Part shown: positions 1 through 6,306 of the stretch, piece by piece | How positions within the stretch are numbered: position 1 is the stretch's first letter | Layout: each line of letters begins with the position of its first letter | DNA from: Chloroflexi bacterium RIFCSPLOWO2_02_FULL_71_16 | Lineage (GTDB): Bacteria > Chloroflexota > Limnocylindria > P2-11E | DNA: 12,519 nucleotides | Direction: 5' to 3' | NCBI GenBank assembly: GCA_001795345.1 | Contig: MGON01000025.1 | Span: 3,920 to 16,438, forward strand | The notes under the pieces: generated by a model | The model's database searches: none | What the model saw: only the letters and a program-made list of their open reading frames with translations | What the model was told of the DNA's origin: nothing | Made by a program: the position numbers and the translations under genes

Positions 1-1
1 G

Positions 2-910
2 CTCGGAGTGCTCCCCGAGGACGTGCACGTCGTCTCGGGCGACACGTCGCTGGCGCCCGTGGACCTCGGGTCCTACTCGAGCCGCGTGACGCTCATGGCC
101 GGGAACGCGGTGCGCCAGGCGGCGGAGCGGCTGCGCGCGCAGCTCGTCGACACCGCCGCGGCGAAGCTCGAGGTCCCGGCCGAGCGGGTCGCGCTCGCGC
201 ACCGGAAGGTCTACGACCGGGCCAACCCGTCGAAGGCGCTGTCATTCCCGGAGGCGGCGGTGCTCGCGGAGTCGAAGCACGGGACGCTCGTCTCGGTCGG
301 CTCTTACAAGCCGCCGAAGGGCATCGGCGGCGACTACAAGGGTGCCGGCGTCGGGCCGAGCCCGGCGTACTCGTACCAGGCCGCGGTAGCCGAGGTGAGC
401 GTCGACCTCGAGACGGGCGTGGTGACCGTGGACCGGATCACGACGGCCCACGACTGCGGCCGCGCCCTCAACCCGCCGAGCGTGGAGGGGCAGATCGAGG
501 GCGCGGCCTACATGGGGTACGGCGAGGCCATCGCCGAGGAGCAGGTGTTCCGCGGCGGCCTGCACAAGAAGCCGTCGCTCCTGGACTACAAGCTGCCGAC
601 GTCGCTCGACACGCCCGAGCTGCGCGCGATCGTGGTGGAGACGGTGGACGCGGAGGGGCCCTTCGGGGCGAAGGAGGCCGGCGAGGGGCCGCTCAACCCG
701 GTGATCCCGGCGATCGCGAACGCCGTGTACGACGCGATCGGGGTGCGGTTCGACGAGACGCCGATCACCGCGGCCAAGGTCCTCGACGCGCTCCAGAAGC
801 AGAAGCACCGGGTCGGGCCCGACGGCCTCGGCTCGCGCGGCAAGGACGCGCGCGCGGCGCTCCGCCGGCTCCAGGCGAGCACGGCCGAGCGCGAGCGCAA
901 GCGCCGCTGA
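2..910 (+). CDS. Molybdopterin-binding large subunit of a xanthine dehydrogenase-family enzyme, 4-hydroxybenzoyl-CoA reductase alpha-like (5' end missing)
   Basis: Only the last 302 codons are present; the reading frame is open to the left edge, so the true start lies outside the window. The fragment covers the second molybdopterin-binding domain: it shows VVSGDTSLAPVDLGSYSSR near the beginning, a DCGRALNP segment, and the C-terminal GPFGAKEAGEG motif, whose second-last Glu (codon 683–685) aligns with the active-site glutamate of this family. SGDT, SYSSR and the FGAKEA wording are what I recall of 4-hydroxybenzoyl-CoA reductase alpha subunits rather than of classical xanthine dehydrogenases; the substrate is therefore probably an aryl-CoA thioester, but this is inferred. 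A basic tail of about 38 residues follows the normal family end. The stop overlaps the next start by one base (TGATG), so it is co-translated with the FAD subunit. The 2Fe-2S subunit is not seen downstream and is presumably upstream of the window. Confidence 0.88.
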   Translation, partial: LGVLPEDVHVVSGDTSLAPVDLGSYSSRVTLMAGNAVRQAAERLRAQLVDTAAAKLEVPAERVALAHRKVYDRANPSKALSFPEAAVLAESKHGTLVSVGSYKPPKGIGGDYKGAGVGPSPAYSYQAAVAEVSVDLETGVVTVDRITTAHDCGRALNPPSVEGQIEGAAYMGYGEAIAEEQVFRGGLHKKPSLLDYKLPTSLDTPELRAIVVETVDAEGPFGAKEAGEGPLNPVIPAIANAVYDAIGVRFDETPITAAKVLDALQKQKHRVGPDGLGSRGKDARAALRRLQASTAERERKRR

Positions 911-1965
911 TGCTTCGGCTGCCGCGGTTCCGCATGGCCGTCCCGCCGACGCTCGACGAGGCGACCCGCATGCTCCGCGACCTGGGCGCGCACGAGCAGG
1001 ACCCCGGCGCCGTCGGGACGCTCGGACTGCGCGTCATGGCCGTCGCCGGAGGCACCGACCTCTACCCCAACATGAAGCGGCGGCAGTTCACGCCCGAGGT
1101 GCTCGTCTCGCTCGGCCGTGCCGTCGACCGCACGATCCCATCGAAGACCGCGAGCGGCGCCGGCGCTGACACCTTCCGCATCGGCGCGGGCGCGACGCTC
1201 ACGCAGATAGCGGAGCACCCGGTGGTGCGAGCGCGCTACGCCGCGCTCGCGACCGCCGCCGGGCTCGTGAGCACGCCCCAGCTGCGGAACATGGGCACCA
1301 TCGGCGGGAACGTCTGCCTGGACACGCGCTGCAACTGGTACAACGAGTCGCTCTTCTGGCGGACCGCCGAGGGCTTCTGCATGAAGACCCACCCCGACGT
1401 GGTCTGCCGCGTGGCCACGTCCAGCCCGCGGTGCCTGGCGGTGGCCAGCGCCGACACGGTACCGGCGCTCATGGTCCTCGGGGCGTGGGTACGCGTCCGG
1501 AGCGCGGACGCGGAGCGCGAGGTGGAGCTCGCCCACCTCTACCAGGAGGACGGGATGCGGTACCTGACGATCCGCCGCGACGAGATCGTGACCGAGGTCA
1601 GGCTCCCCGTCGCCGAGGGGTGGCGGAGCACATATCTCAAGGCGCGTGACCGCGGCTCCTTCGACTTCCCGATCGTCGGGCTCGCGGCTGCGGTGCGCAT
1701 GGATGGCAGGACCGTCGCGGACGCGCGCATCGCGGTCACGGCCGTGGCGTCGCGGCCCATCCTCGTGGAGGCGGCGCGAACGGCGCTCGTCGGCTCGAGG
1801 ATGGAGGACGAGGCCATCGCGGCCGCGGCCGAAGCCGCCTTCAAGTCGGCGCGCCCCATGGACAACACCTCGAGCACCATCGCCCAGCGCAAGCGCACCG
1901 TCTCCGTCTTCGCGACGCGCGCGCTGCGCGAGCTGCGCGACGGCGCGGCAGCCAGCGCGGCCTAG
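910..1965 (+). CDS. FAD/[4Fe-4S]-binding medium subunit, 4-hydroxybenzoyl-CoA reductase beta-like
   Basis: This 351-residue protein is the flavin subunit that passes electrons between the iron-sulfur chain and the molybdenum site. FAD-binding signatures are seen at 46–50 (AGGTD) and 130–134 (TIGGN), followed by the usual C-terminal CO dehydrogenase flavoprotein domain. Between them is a cysteine-rich insert: C141, C157, C166 and C175, plus C136. Spacing of 16, 9 and 9 residues nearly equals the 16, 8 and 9 of the four [4Fe-4S] ligands (C122, C138, C146, C155) I remember for the Thauera HcrB protein, and the surrounding wording (DTRCNWYNES, EGFCMK, SSPRC, PALMVL) matches too. In that enzyme the extra cluster supports low-potential reductive removal of the phenolic hydroxyl from 4-hydroxybenzoyl-CoA. 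Family assignment is strong; exact substrate and direction are inferred. It overlaps the large subunit by one base, and the next gene starts two bases after its stop. Confidence 0.9.
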   Translation: MLRLPRFRMAVPPTLDEATRMLRDLGAHEQDPGAVGTLGLRVMAVAGGTDLYPNMKRRQFTPEVLVSLGRAVDRTIPSKTASGAGADTFRIGAGATLTQIAEHPVVRARYAALATAAGLVSTPQLRNMGTIGGNVCLDTRCNWYNESLFWRTAEGFCMKTHPDVVCRVATSSPRCLAVASADTVPALMVLGAWVRVRSADAEREVELAHLYQEDGMRYLTIRRDEIVTEVRLPVAEGWRSTYLKARDRGSFDFPIVGLAAAVRMDGRTVADARIAVTAVASRPILVEAARTALVGSRMEDEAIAAAAEAAFKSARPMDNTSSTIAQRKRTVSVFATRALRELRDGAAASAA

Positions 1966-1967
1966 CG

Positions 1968-2546
1968 ATGGGCTCGCTGGCGATCGTGCCCGCCGCCGGC
2001 GCGGCCGAGCGCTTCGGCGGCGCGAAGCTGCTGGCGAGCGTGGGCGGCGACAAGCTGCTCGAGCGGACCATCCGCGCGCTCCTGGACGGCGGCGTGGACC
2101 GCGTAGTGGTCGTCCTGGGGCCGGACGCGAAGGACATCCGGAATGGCGTGCCGGCGCTCGAGGCGAGAGGCGTGCGGGTCGCCACCAACCGGCGTCCCGA
2201 GCGCGGGATGCTCTCCTCCATCCAAACCGGCCTGCGCGAGGCCAGCGGCGATCCGATCCTGGTGCTGCCCGGCGACATGCCCTACGTCGAGCCGGCGACG
2301 GTGTCGGCGCTGGTGCGCGAGCAGGCGCAGCGCGGCGGCATCGTCTCGCCGCGGTTCGAAGGCAAGCGCGGCCATCCCGTGGTCATCCCCGGCGCCCTCA
2401 AGGACGAGATCCTCGCGGCGGGCGATGGCGCGACGCTCCATGACGTCCTCCGTGCGCACGCCAGCGATCGGGTCGACCTCGATGTCTACGACCGAGGAGT
2501 GATCCGCGACGTCGACGTGCCCTCCGACCTGGAGCCCGCGCCTTGA
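1968..2546 (+). CDS. MocA/MobA-like nucleotidyltransferase, probable molybdenum cofactor cytidylyltransferase
   Basis: A 192-residue single-domain NTP transferase. The N-terminal nucleotide-binding loop reads VPAAGAAERFGGAK (7–20), the GMLSSIQTGL segment lies at 80–89, the metal-binding LPGDMPYVEP at 100–109, and RGHPVVIP at 134–141; this combination is typical of MocA proteins, which transfer CMP to molybdopterin to make the dinucleotide cofactor used by bacterial xanthine dehydrogenase-family enzymes. It begins two bases after the FAD-subunit stop, so it belongs to the same transcript and most likely finishes or loads the cofactor for that enzyme. The first loop has AAGAAERFGG rather than the commoner LAAGxSxRMG, a mild deviation. 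MobA (GMP transfer) or another sugar-phosphate-type nucleotidyltransferase cannot be excluded from sequence alone, but context favours MocA. Confidence 0.82.
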   Translation: MGSLAIVPAAGAAERFGGAKLLASVGGDKLLERTIRALLDGGVDRVVVVLGPDAKDIRNGVPALEARGVRVATNRRPERGMLSSIQTGLREASGDPILVLPGDMPYVEPATVSALVREQAQRGGIVSPRFEGKRGHPVVIPGALKDEILAAGDGATLHDVLRAHASDRVDLDVYDRGVIRDVDVPSDLEPAP

Positions 2547-2575
2547 GCGAGGTCTACTCGCGCGGCCAGCCGCGC
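2547..2575. terminator. Two adjoining hairpins between convergent genes
   Basis: The 31-bp gap between the convergent nucleotidyltransferase and amidohydrolase genes is almost wholly dyad-symmetric. GCGAG (2547–2551) pairs with CTCGC (2557–2561) around a 5-nt loop, and GCGCGG (2560–2565) pairs with CCGCGC (2570–2575) around a 4-nt loop; the two stems share bases 2560–2561. Being symmetric, they could halt transcription from both sides. No T tract follows on either strand, so this is not a textbook intrinsic terminator. Confidence 0.4.
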
Positions 2576-2577
2576 AT

Positions 2578-3576
2578 CTAGCCGACCGGCGCGCCCGCGT
2601 TGTTCAGGATCCGGAGCGCGTTCCCGCCGAAGATCGCGGCGCGCTCGGCCTCGGGCGCGTCCAGCTCGGCGATGGAGCTGACCGCGCGGTCGATCGACCC
2701 GAGCAGGTGTGGGTAGTCGCTCCCCATGAGCATGTGATCCGCGCCGACGAGACCGCGGACGTACTGGAGCGCGGGCTGGCTGAACGAGACCGTGTCGAAG
2801 TGCAGCCGCCGCAGGTACGTGCTCGGGAGCTCGTCGATGTTCGCGCGGCACTCCGCGAAGTCGCGGAACCCGTTGTCCATCCGCTCCATCAGGTACGGGA
2901 CCGCGCCCCCGAGATGGCCCACGATCCAGCGGATCCCCGAGAGGTCGCGCAGCAGGCCCGAGTAGCACAGCTTCGCGATGGCGAGCGTCGTGTCGAACGG
3001 GAACCCGACGATGGGACCGAGCACGAACTCGGCGAAGGGCTCGGACGCCGCCGGGATCATCGGATGGAGGAAGACGCAGACGCCCATGCGGTGGGCCTCC
3101 TCGAGCACCGGCCGGTAGCGCGGATCGGTCAGCGGCCGGCCGTTCACGTTGCTGAGCAGGATCACGCCGTTCAGCTTCAGCCGGTCGATCGCCCGGTGGA
3201 GCTCGGCGACCGCCGCGTCGGGCTCGTCCATGGGAAGCGAGGCGAAACCCTTGAGACGCGCCGGATGGCGCGAGATGACGTCGGCGTAGGCGTCGTTCAC
3301 CAGGCGGGCGACGGCCGGCTGGTCCTTCGCCTCGGCGAAGTACACGTTCGGTGTCGAGAGCGAGAGCACGGCGACGTCGATCCCGACGCGGTCCATGTCC
3401 TCGAGCCGCTTCCCGACGTCGGTCATCGGTGGCGTGATGCCGAAGAAGCGGGAGCCGCGGTACTTGATGATCCGGCGCCCGGTCGGATCGGTGCCGAAGG
3501 AGAACTCCGAGCGGCCGCGCTCGATCAGCCGGAAGAACTCGTCCGGGTAGTGGTGCGTGTGGACGTCGATCCGCAC
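2578..3576 (-). CDS. Amidohydrolase family protein, ACMSD-type (aminocarboxymuconate-semialdehyde decarboxylase-like)
   Basis: A 332-residue TIM-barrel metal hydrolase of the amidohydrolase-2 group. The N-terminal metal pair is DVHTHHYP (H6 and H8), a third ligand is H171 in FLHPMIP, the catalytic-type histidine is H221 in VGHLGGAVPYLMERMD, and the metal aspartate is D287 in MGSDYPH; spacing is close to that remembered for bacterial ACMSD (H9/H11, H177, H228, D294). Members decarboxylate or hydrate aromatic-derived acids (aminocarboxymuconate semialdehyde, resorcylate, carboxyvanillate, oxalomesaconate), so the precise substrate is open. I chose the GTG at 3574–3576 because the conserved DVHTHH begins three residues later; the frame stays open much further upstream, but that part is antisense to the ArsA-type gene. 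It is convergent with operon 1 and divergent from the ATPase, so it is probably transcribed alone. No signal peptide is seen; a cytoplasmic enzyme is expected. Confidence 0.85.
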   Translation of the reverse strand: MRIDVHTHHYPDEFFRLIERGRSEFSFGTDPTGRRIIKYRGSRFFGITPPMTDVGKRLEDMDRVGIDVAVLSLSTPNVYFAEAKDQPAVARLVNDAYADVISRHPARLKGFASLPMDEPDAAVAELHRAIDRLKLNGVILLSNVNGRPLTDPRYRPVLEEAHRMGVCVFLHPMIPAASEPFAEFVLGPIVGFPFDTTLAIAKLCYSGLLRDLSGIRWIVGHLGGAVPYLMERMDNGFRDFAECRANIDELPSTYLRRLHFDTVSFSQPALQYVRGLVGADHMLMGSDYPHLLGSIDRAVSSIAELDAPEAERAAIFGGNALRILNNAGAPVG

Positions 3577-3597
3577 GTGCGGACGATAGCCGCGGCC

Positions 3598-3616
3598 GGC
3601 CCCGCGGCGCGGGGCC
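3598..3616. other. Perfect 8-bp hairpin in the divergent intergenic region
   Basis: GGCCCCGC (3598–3605) pairs perfectly with GCGGGGCC (3609–3616) around a 3-nt loop, and TTT follows on the plus strand. It sits 22 bp upstream of the amidohydrolase start and 45 bp upstream of the ATPase start, within the 84-bp gap that must hold both promoters. It could be a structured leader of the minus-strand gene, a plus-strand attenuator, or an operator; no convincing -10/-35 pair was recognised on either strand. Confidence 0.4.
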
Positions 3617-3660
3617 TTTCGACCCTGCTCGTGAGATGCCCGGCGCGGTACCGTGAGGCC

Positions 3661-4857
3661 ATGCCGCGGATCATCGTCTCGGTCGGGAAGGGCGGCGTCG
3701 GTAAGACGAGCATCGCGGCCGCGACGGCGCTGCTGTGCGCCGAGCGGGGGCTGCGGACCATCGTCCTCTCGACTGACATAGCGCACAGCCTGGCCGACTG
3801 CTTCGACGTGGAGCTGGGGCCGGAGCCGACGCCGATCGTCCCGAGCCTGTGGGGCCAGCAGTCGGACGTCTACCACAACATCCGCAAGTACTGGGGCACG
3901 ATCCAGGAGTACGTCGCGAGCGTCTTCCAGTGGCGGGGCCTCGACGAGATGATGGCTGAGGAGCTGACGGCGATCCCCGGGATGGACGAGCTCGCGAGCC
4001 TGCTCTGGGTCGCCGAGCACCACGACCGCGGCGAGTACGACGTCATCGTGGTCGATGCCGCCCCGACCGGCGAGACCCTGCGCCTGCTGTCGCTGCCGGA
4101 GGCGGGCCGCTGGTGGCTCGAGAAGATCCTGCCGATCCAGCGGCGCGTCGCGCAGATCGCGGGGCCCATCGTCCGGCGGACGATCGGCATGCCGGTCCCG
4201 AGCCGGGGCGTCTACGACGCGGGTGAGGAGCTGTTCCACAAGCTCGAGCACATGCGCGAGCTCCTCGCGGACGACCAGACGAGCTCCGTGCGGATGGTCC
4301 TCAACCTCGAGAAGATGGTCATCAAGGAGTCCCAGCGCGCCTTCACGTACTTCCACCTGTACGGCTACCTCGTGGACCTGGTCATCGCGAACCGCGTGCT
4401 CCCCGAGGGCACCGGCGCCTACTTCGAGGCGTGGCGCGAGAGCCAGCAGCGCTACCGCCCGCTGGTGGACGAGTCGTTCGCGCCGGTCCCGGTCCGCACC
4501 GTGCCGTTCTTCGACCAGGAGGTCGTGGGGCTGCCGATGCTGCGGCGGGTCGGCGAGGCGCTCTTCGGCGAGGACGACCCGACGGCGTTCTTCTTCCGGG
4601 GCCGTCCCTACGAGGTCCTGCGCGAGGATGGCGAGATGGTCCTCGCGATGGAGCTACCGTTCTCCACCAGGGAGGACGTGAAGCTGACGCGCAACGCCGA
4701 CGAGCTGGTCCTGCAGGTCGGGTCGTGGCGCCGCAACCTCATCCTGCCGCGCATCCTGGCCGATGCCCCGACGAAGGGGGCCAAGTTCGAAGGCGACCGG
4801 CTGCGCATACGTTTCGCGACCGGATCGAAAGCGAAGGGAGGTCCCGAAGATGGCTGA
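3661..4857 (+). CDS. ArsA/Get3-family ATPase with C-terminal alpha-crystallin-like domain
   Basis: A 398-residue P-loop ATPase. The deviant Walker A is GKGGVGKT (9–16), switch I STDIAHSLADCFD (37–49), switch II VDAAPTGETLRLLSLPE (131–147), and the adenine-loop region has ANRVLPEG (243–250). From about 320 to 385 the C-terminus (PYEVLREDGEMVL, LELP-like strand, LVLQVGSWRRN, LRIRF) looks like the HSP20-like domain found at the end of many bacterial ArsA relatives. Only two cysteines (26 and 47) occur, so the arsenite-binding cysteine trio of true ArsA is absent; no arsB, arsR or arsC lies nearby. A role in arsenite export is therefore unlikely; the Get3-like group handles client proteins or unknown cargo. 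The ATG at 3661 is preceded by GTGAGG and directly precedes the P-loop strand; the frame upstream is antisense to the amidohydrolase. It overlaps the next gene by 8 bp. Confidence 0.88.
   Translation: MPRIIVSVGKGGVGKTSIAAATALLCAERGLRTIVLSTDIAHSLADCFDVELGPEPTPIVPSLWGQQSDVYHNIRKYWGTIQEYVASVFQWRGLDEMMAEELTAIPGMDELASLLWVAEHHDRGEYDVIVVDAAPTGETLRLLSLPEAGRWWLEKILPIQRRVAQIAGPIVRRTIGMPVPSRGVYDAGEELFHKLEHMRELLADDQTSSVRMVLNLEKMVIKESQRAFTYFHLYGYLVDLVIANRVLPEGTGAYFEAWRESQQRYRPLVDESFAPVPVRTVPFFDQEVVGLPMLRRVGEALFGEDDPTAFFFRGRPYEVLREDGEMVLAMELPFSTREDVKLTRNADELVLQVGSWRRNLILPRILADAPTKGAKFEGDRLRIRFATGSKAKGGPEDG
4836..4841 (+). promoter_or_regulatory. Strong ribosome binding site inside the ATPase 3' end
   Basis: GGGAGG lies 8 nt before the ATG at 4850 and within the last codons of the ATPase gene. 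It fixes the start of the small downstream gene and suggests that the second protein is translated at a high rate independently of, or coupled to, the first. Confidence 0.7.
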
Positions 4858-5104
4858 CACCGTCGACATGACCGTTCGGATCGCCGAGCTCGAGCGCCGT
4901 CTCGCGGACGTCGAGCGACGCGAGCGCGACGAGCGGAAGGTGGGGAGCATCCTGCGCGATCTGATGCCCCCCGACGTGCGCACTCACCTGCGCGCCGCGC
5001 AGAAGGAGCAGCTGCTCGCCGCGCGGTCGTTCCTGGACCACTGGATCGGGAAGATCGAGAAGGACGACACGCCCCGCGGGCGGGAGTCGATCACCGTCGA
5101 CTAG
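4850..5104 (+). CDS. Small charged coiled-coil protein encoded with the ArsA-type ATPase
   Basis: An 84-residue protein of no family I recognise. Residues 8–30 (VRIAELERRLADVERRERDERK region) form a probable coiled coil rich in Arg and Glu; residues 31–70 contain SILRDLMPPDVRTHLRAA and QLLAARSFLDHWIGKIE, predicted amphipathic helices; the tail is hydrophilic. There is no signal peptide or membrane segment and no cysteine. The start is supported by GGGAGG at the right spacing, and the gene overlaps the ATPase end by 8 bp, so the two proteins are co-expressed and may interact (for example as partner or client adaptor). That partnership is inferred from arrangement alone. The frame continues open further upstream inside the ATPase gene but without ribosome binding site support there. 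Confidence 0.75.
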   Translation: MADTVDMTVRIAELERRLADVERRERDERKVGSILRDLMPPDVRTHLRAAQKEQLLAARSFLDHWIGKIEKDDTPRGRESITVD

Positions 5105-5122
5105 GGATCGATCACCGTCGAC
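5087..5122 (+). repeat. 15-bp direct repeat, 21-bp period, across the stop codon of the small gene
   Basis: TCGATCACCGTCGAC occurs at 5087–5101 and again at 5108–5122, one period of 21 bp. The first copy encodes the last residues of the small protein and the second lies just after its TAG. It looks like a short tandem duplication; TCGA and GTCGAC palindromes inside give some dyad character. The rest of the gap up to 5281 shows no gene and no clear promoter. Confidence 0.75.
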
Positions 5123-5281
5123 CGACGGTCCGCGCGTCCGCGGCTATTCGCCTATCTCGTTGACGTCCTGATGACTCGCTCAGGCCGGAGCCGGGTCTGG
5201 GCTCACCCTCCTTCTCGCGCAGAGGGCGTGCCAGGCTCACATCCGGGGCCGCCGGCGCGTTGTACCCGTAGCGTGGAGAGG

Positions 5282-5746
5282 GTGAGGTCGGGTGCGCGGA
5301 CGTTCGGCGAGCTCCTCGAGCGGCACGAGCGGGAGATCTTCGCGTACGCCCTCCGGCTGACGGGGCGTCGCGAGGACGCGGACGACCTCTACCAGGAGAC
5401 GTTCCTGGCCGCCTTCCGCGCGTGGCCGCCACCGAGACGGGACCACGAGCGGGCCTGGCTCTACAAGATCGCGACGAACAAGGCCATCGACCGCGAGCGC
5501 CGGCGGCGGCCGACGGTCTCGGTCGAGGACCTGCGCCTGGCGGCCCCGGACCGCGACGGCGTGACGCTGATCGACCTCGCGAGCGCGATCCGGACGCTTC
5601 CGGCGGGCCAGCGCGCCGCGTTCGTGCTCCGCACGGTGGAGGGCCGGCCGTACCGCGAGGTCGCCCTCGCTCTCGAGTGCAGCGAGGAGGCGGCGCGCAC
5701 CCGGGTCTCGGAAGCGACGAAGAAAGTGAGGGCTTCGCTGCGATGA
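5282..5746 (+). CDS. Sigma-70 family RNA polymerase sigma factor (ECF-like)
   Basis: A small two-domain sigma factor, about 154 residues from the GTG at 5282. Region 2 spans roughly 13–75: EIFAYALRLTGRREDADDLYQETFLAAFRAW, then ERAWLYKIATNKAIDRERRRR. Region 4 spans about 98–152 and has the helix-turn-helix GRPYREVALALECSEEAARTRVSEATKKVRASL. It would direct RNA polymerase to a small regulon. The start is uncertain: GTG codons at 5273 and 5282 are both possible with a GGAGAG stretch at 5275–5280, while the ATG at 5171 would add a Pro/Arg-rich leader with no family resemblance. No anti-sigma factor gene adjoins; instead its stop overlaps (ATGA) a methyltransferase-like gene, which hints that the factor belonged to a DNA alkylation-damage unit. 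No ECF-type promoter motif for autoregulation was recognised upstream. Confidence 0.85.
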   Translation: MRSGARTFGELLERHEREIFAYALRLTGRREDADDLYQETFLAAFRAWPPPRRDHERAWLYKIATNKAIDRERRRRPTVSVEDLRLAAPDRDGVTLIDLASAIRTLPAGQRAAFVLRTVEGRPYREVALALECSEEAARTRVSEATKKVRASLR

Positions 5747-6306
5747 ACACGACACTCACACACGATCACGCCGCGGAGGCGCGCGAGCGCCTCGTCCACC
5801 GCGCCCGGCGCGAGGGTCTCGCGACCGTCGGCTACGGCGTCCTCGACTCGCCGGTCGGGCCGCTGTGGGTGGCGGTCGGCCCGCGCGGCGTGGCCGCGGT
5901 CACCTTCGACCGCGAGCCGAACGAGCGCGATCTCCGCCGGATCGTGGCGGCCTACGGCCCCGGGGTCGTGCCGGACCCGAGGCGCATCGGTCCCGTGGCG
6001 CGCGAGCTCGAGCGCTACTTCTCCGGGCGGCTGCGCGCCTTCGAGACCCCCGTCGATCTGAGCGGCATCACCGCTTTCCAGCGCCGTGTCCTCACGGCCC
6101 TGGCGAAGATCCGGTACGGCGAGTTGACCACTTACCTGGCGCTCGCGCGTCGCGGTCCCCGCCGGCGGGTGGCCGTCGCGCCGCGGCGATGCGCGCAGCG
6201 CGTCAAGGATGAGCGGCTAGCTCAGGGCGTCAGGCCCCTGCGAGACGAAGCAAGGCGCGCCGCACGAGCTCGCGCGCGAGCGGGATCTTGTACGCGTTGT
6301 CCTTGA
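5743..6306 (+). pseudogene. Methylated-DNA–[protein]-cysteine S-methyltransferase, frameshifted and lacking the catalytic C-terminus
   Basis: The frame opens with ATG at 5743, overlapping the sigma-factor stop by 4 nt. Residues 25–57 (GLATVGYGVLDSPVGPLWVAVGPRGVAAVTFD) and 85–100 (VARELERYFSGRLRAF) match the N-terminal domain of Ogt/MGMT proteins, and FQRRVLTALAKIRYGELTTY (112–131) is the start of the DNA-binding domain. After about 6153 the resemblance stops in this frame but continues in another plus frame as PAGGRRAAAMRAARQG, which looks like the family's RPxAxRAVGAAMxxN stretch and ends at a TGA at 6210–6212. The PCHR motif with the acceptor cysteine is absent from all three plus frames. 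The open frame runs on to 6306, overlapping the end of the minus-strand FAD-subunit gene by 77 bp. The product cannot carry out alkyl transfer as written; a sequencing indel would explain the frame change but not the lost end. Confidence 0.8.

Noticed and set aside
3577..4356. Long minus-strand frame that extends the amidohydrolase upstream
   Set aside because: It is antisense to the ATPase, Arg/Asp/Leu-rich without any family resemblance; the conserved DVHTHH start defines the real N-terminus near 3576.
3661..4857. Arsenite efflux ATPase function for the ArsA-like gene
   Set aside because: The arsenite-binding cysteines are missing and no other ars gene is present.
5160..5190. TTGACG as a -35 element before the sigma-factor gene
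   Set aside because: No A/T-rich -10 hexamer is found 16–18 bp downstream; the sequence there is GC-rich.
5171..5281. Upstream ATG start for the sigma factor
   Set aside because: The added 37 residues are Pro/Arg/Ser-rich with no sigma-factor resemblance and no ribosome binding site is seen before 5171.
6211..6240. Small dyads (GAGC/GCTC and CAGGG/CCCTG) near the convergent stop at 6230
   Set aside because: Stems are 4–5 bp with no T tract and lie in sequence where such dyads are expected by chance.
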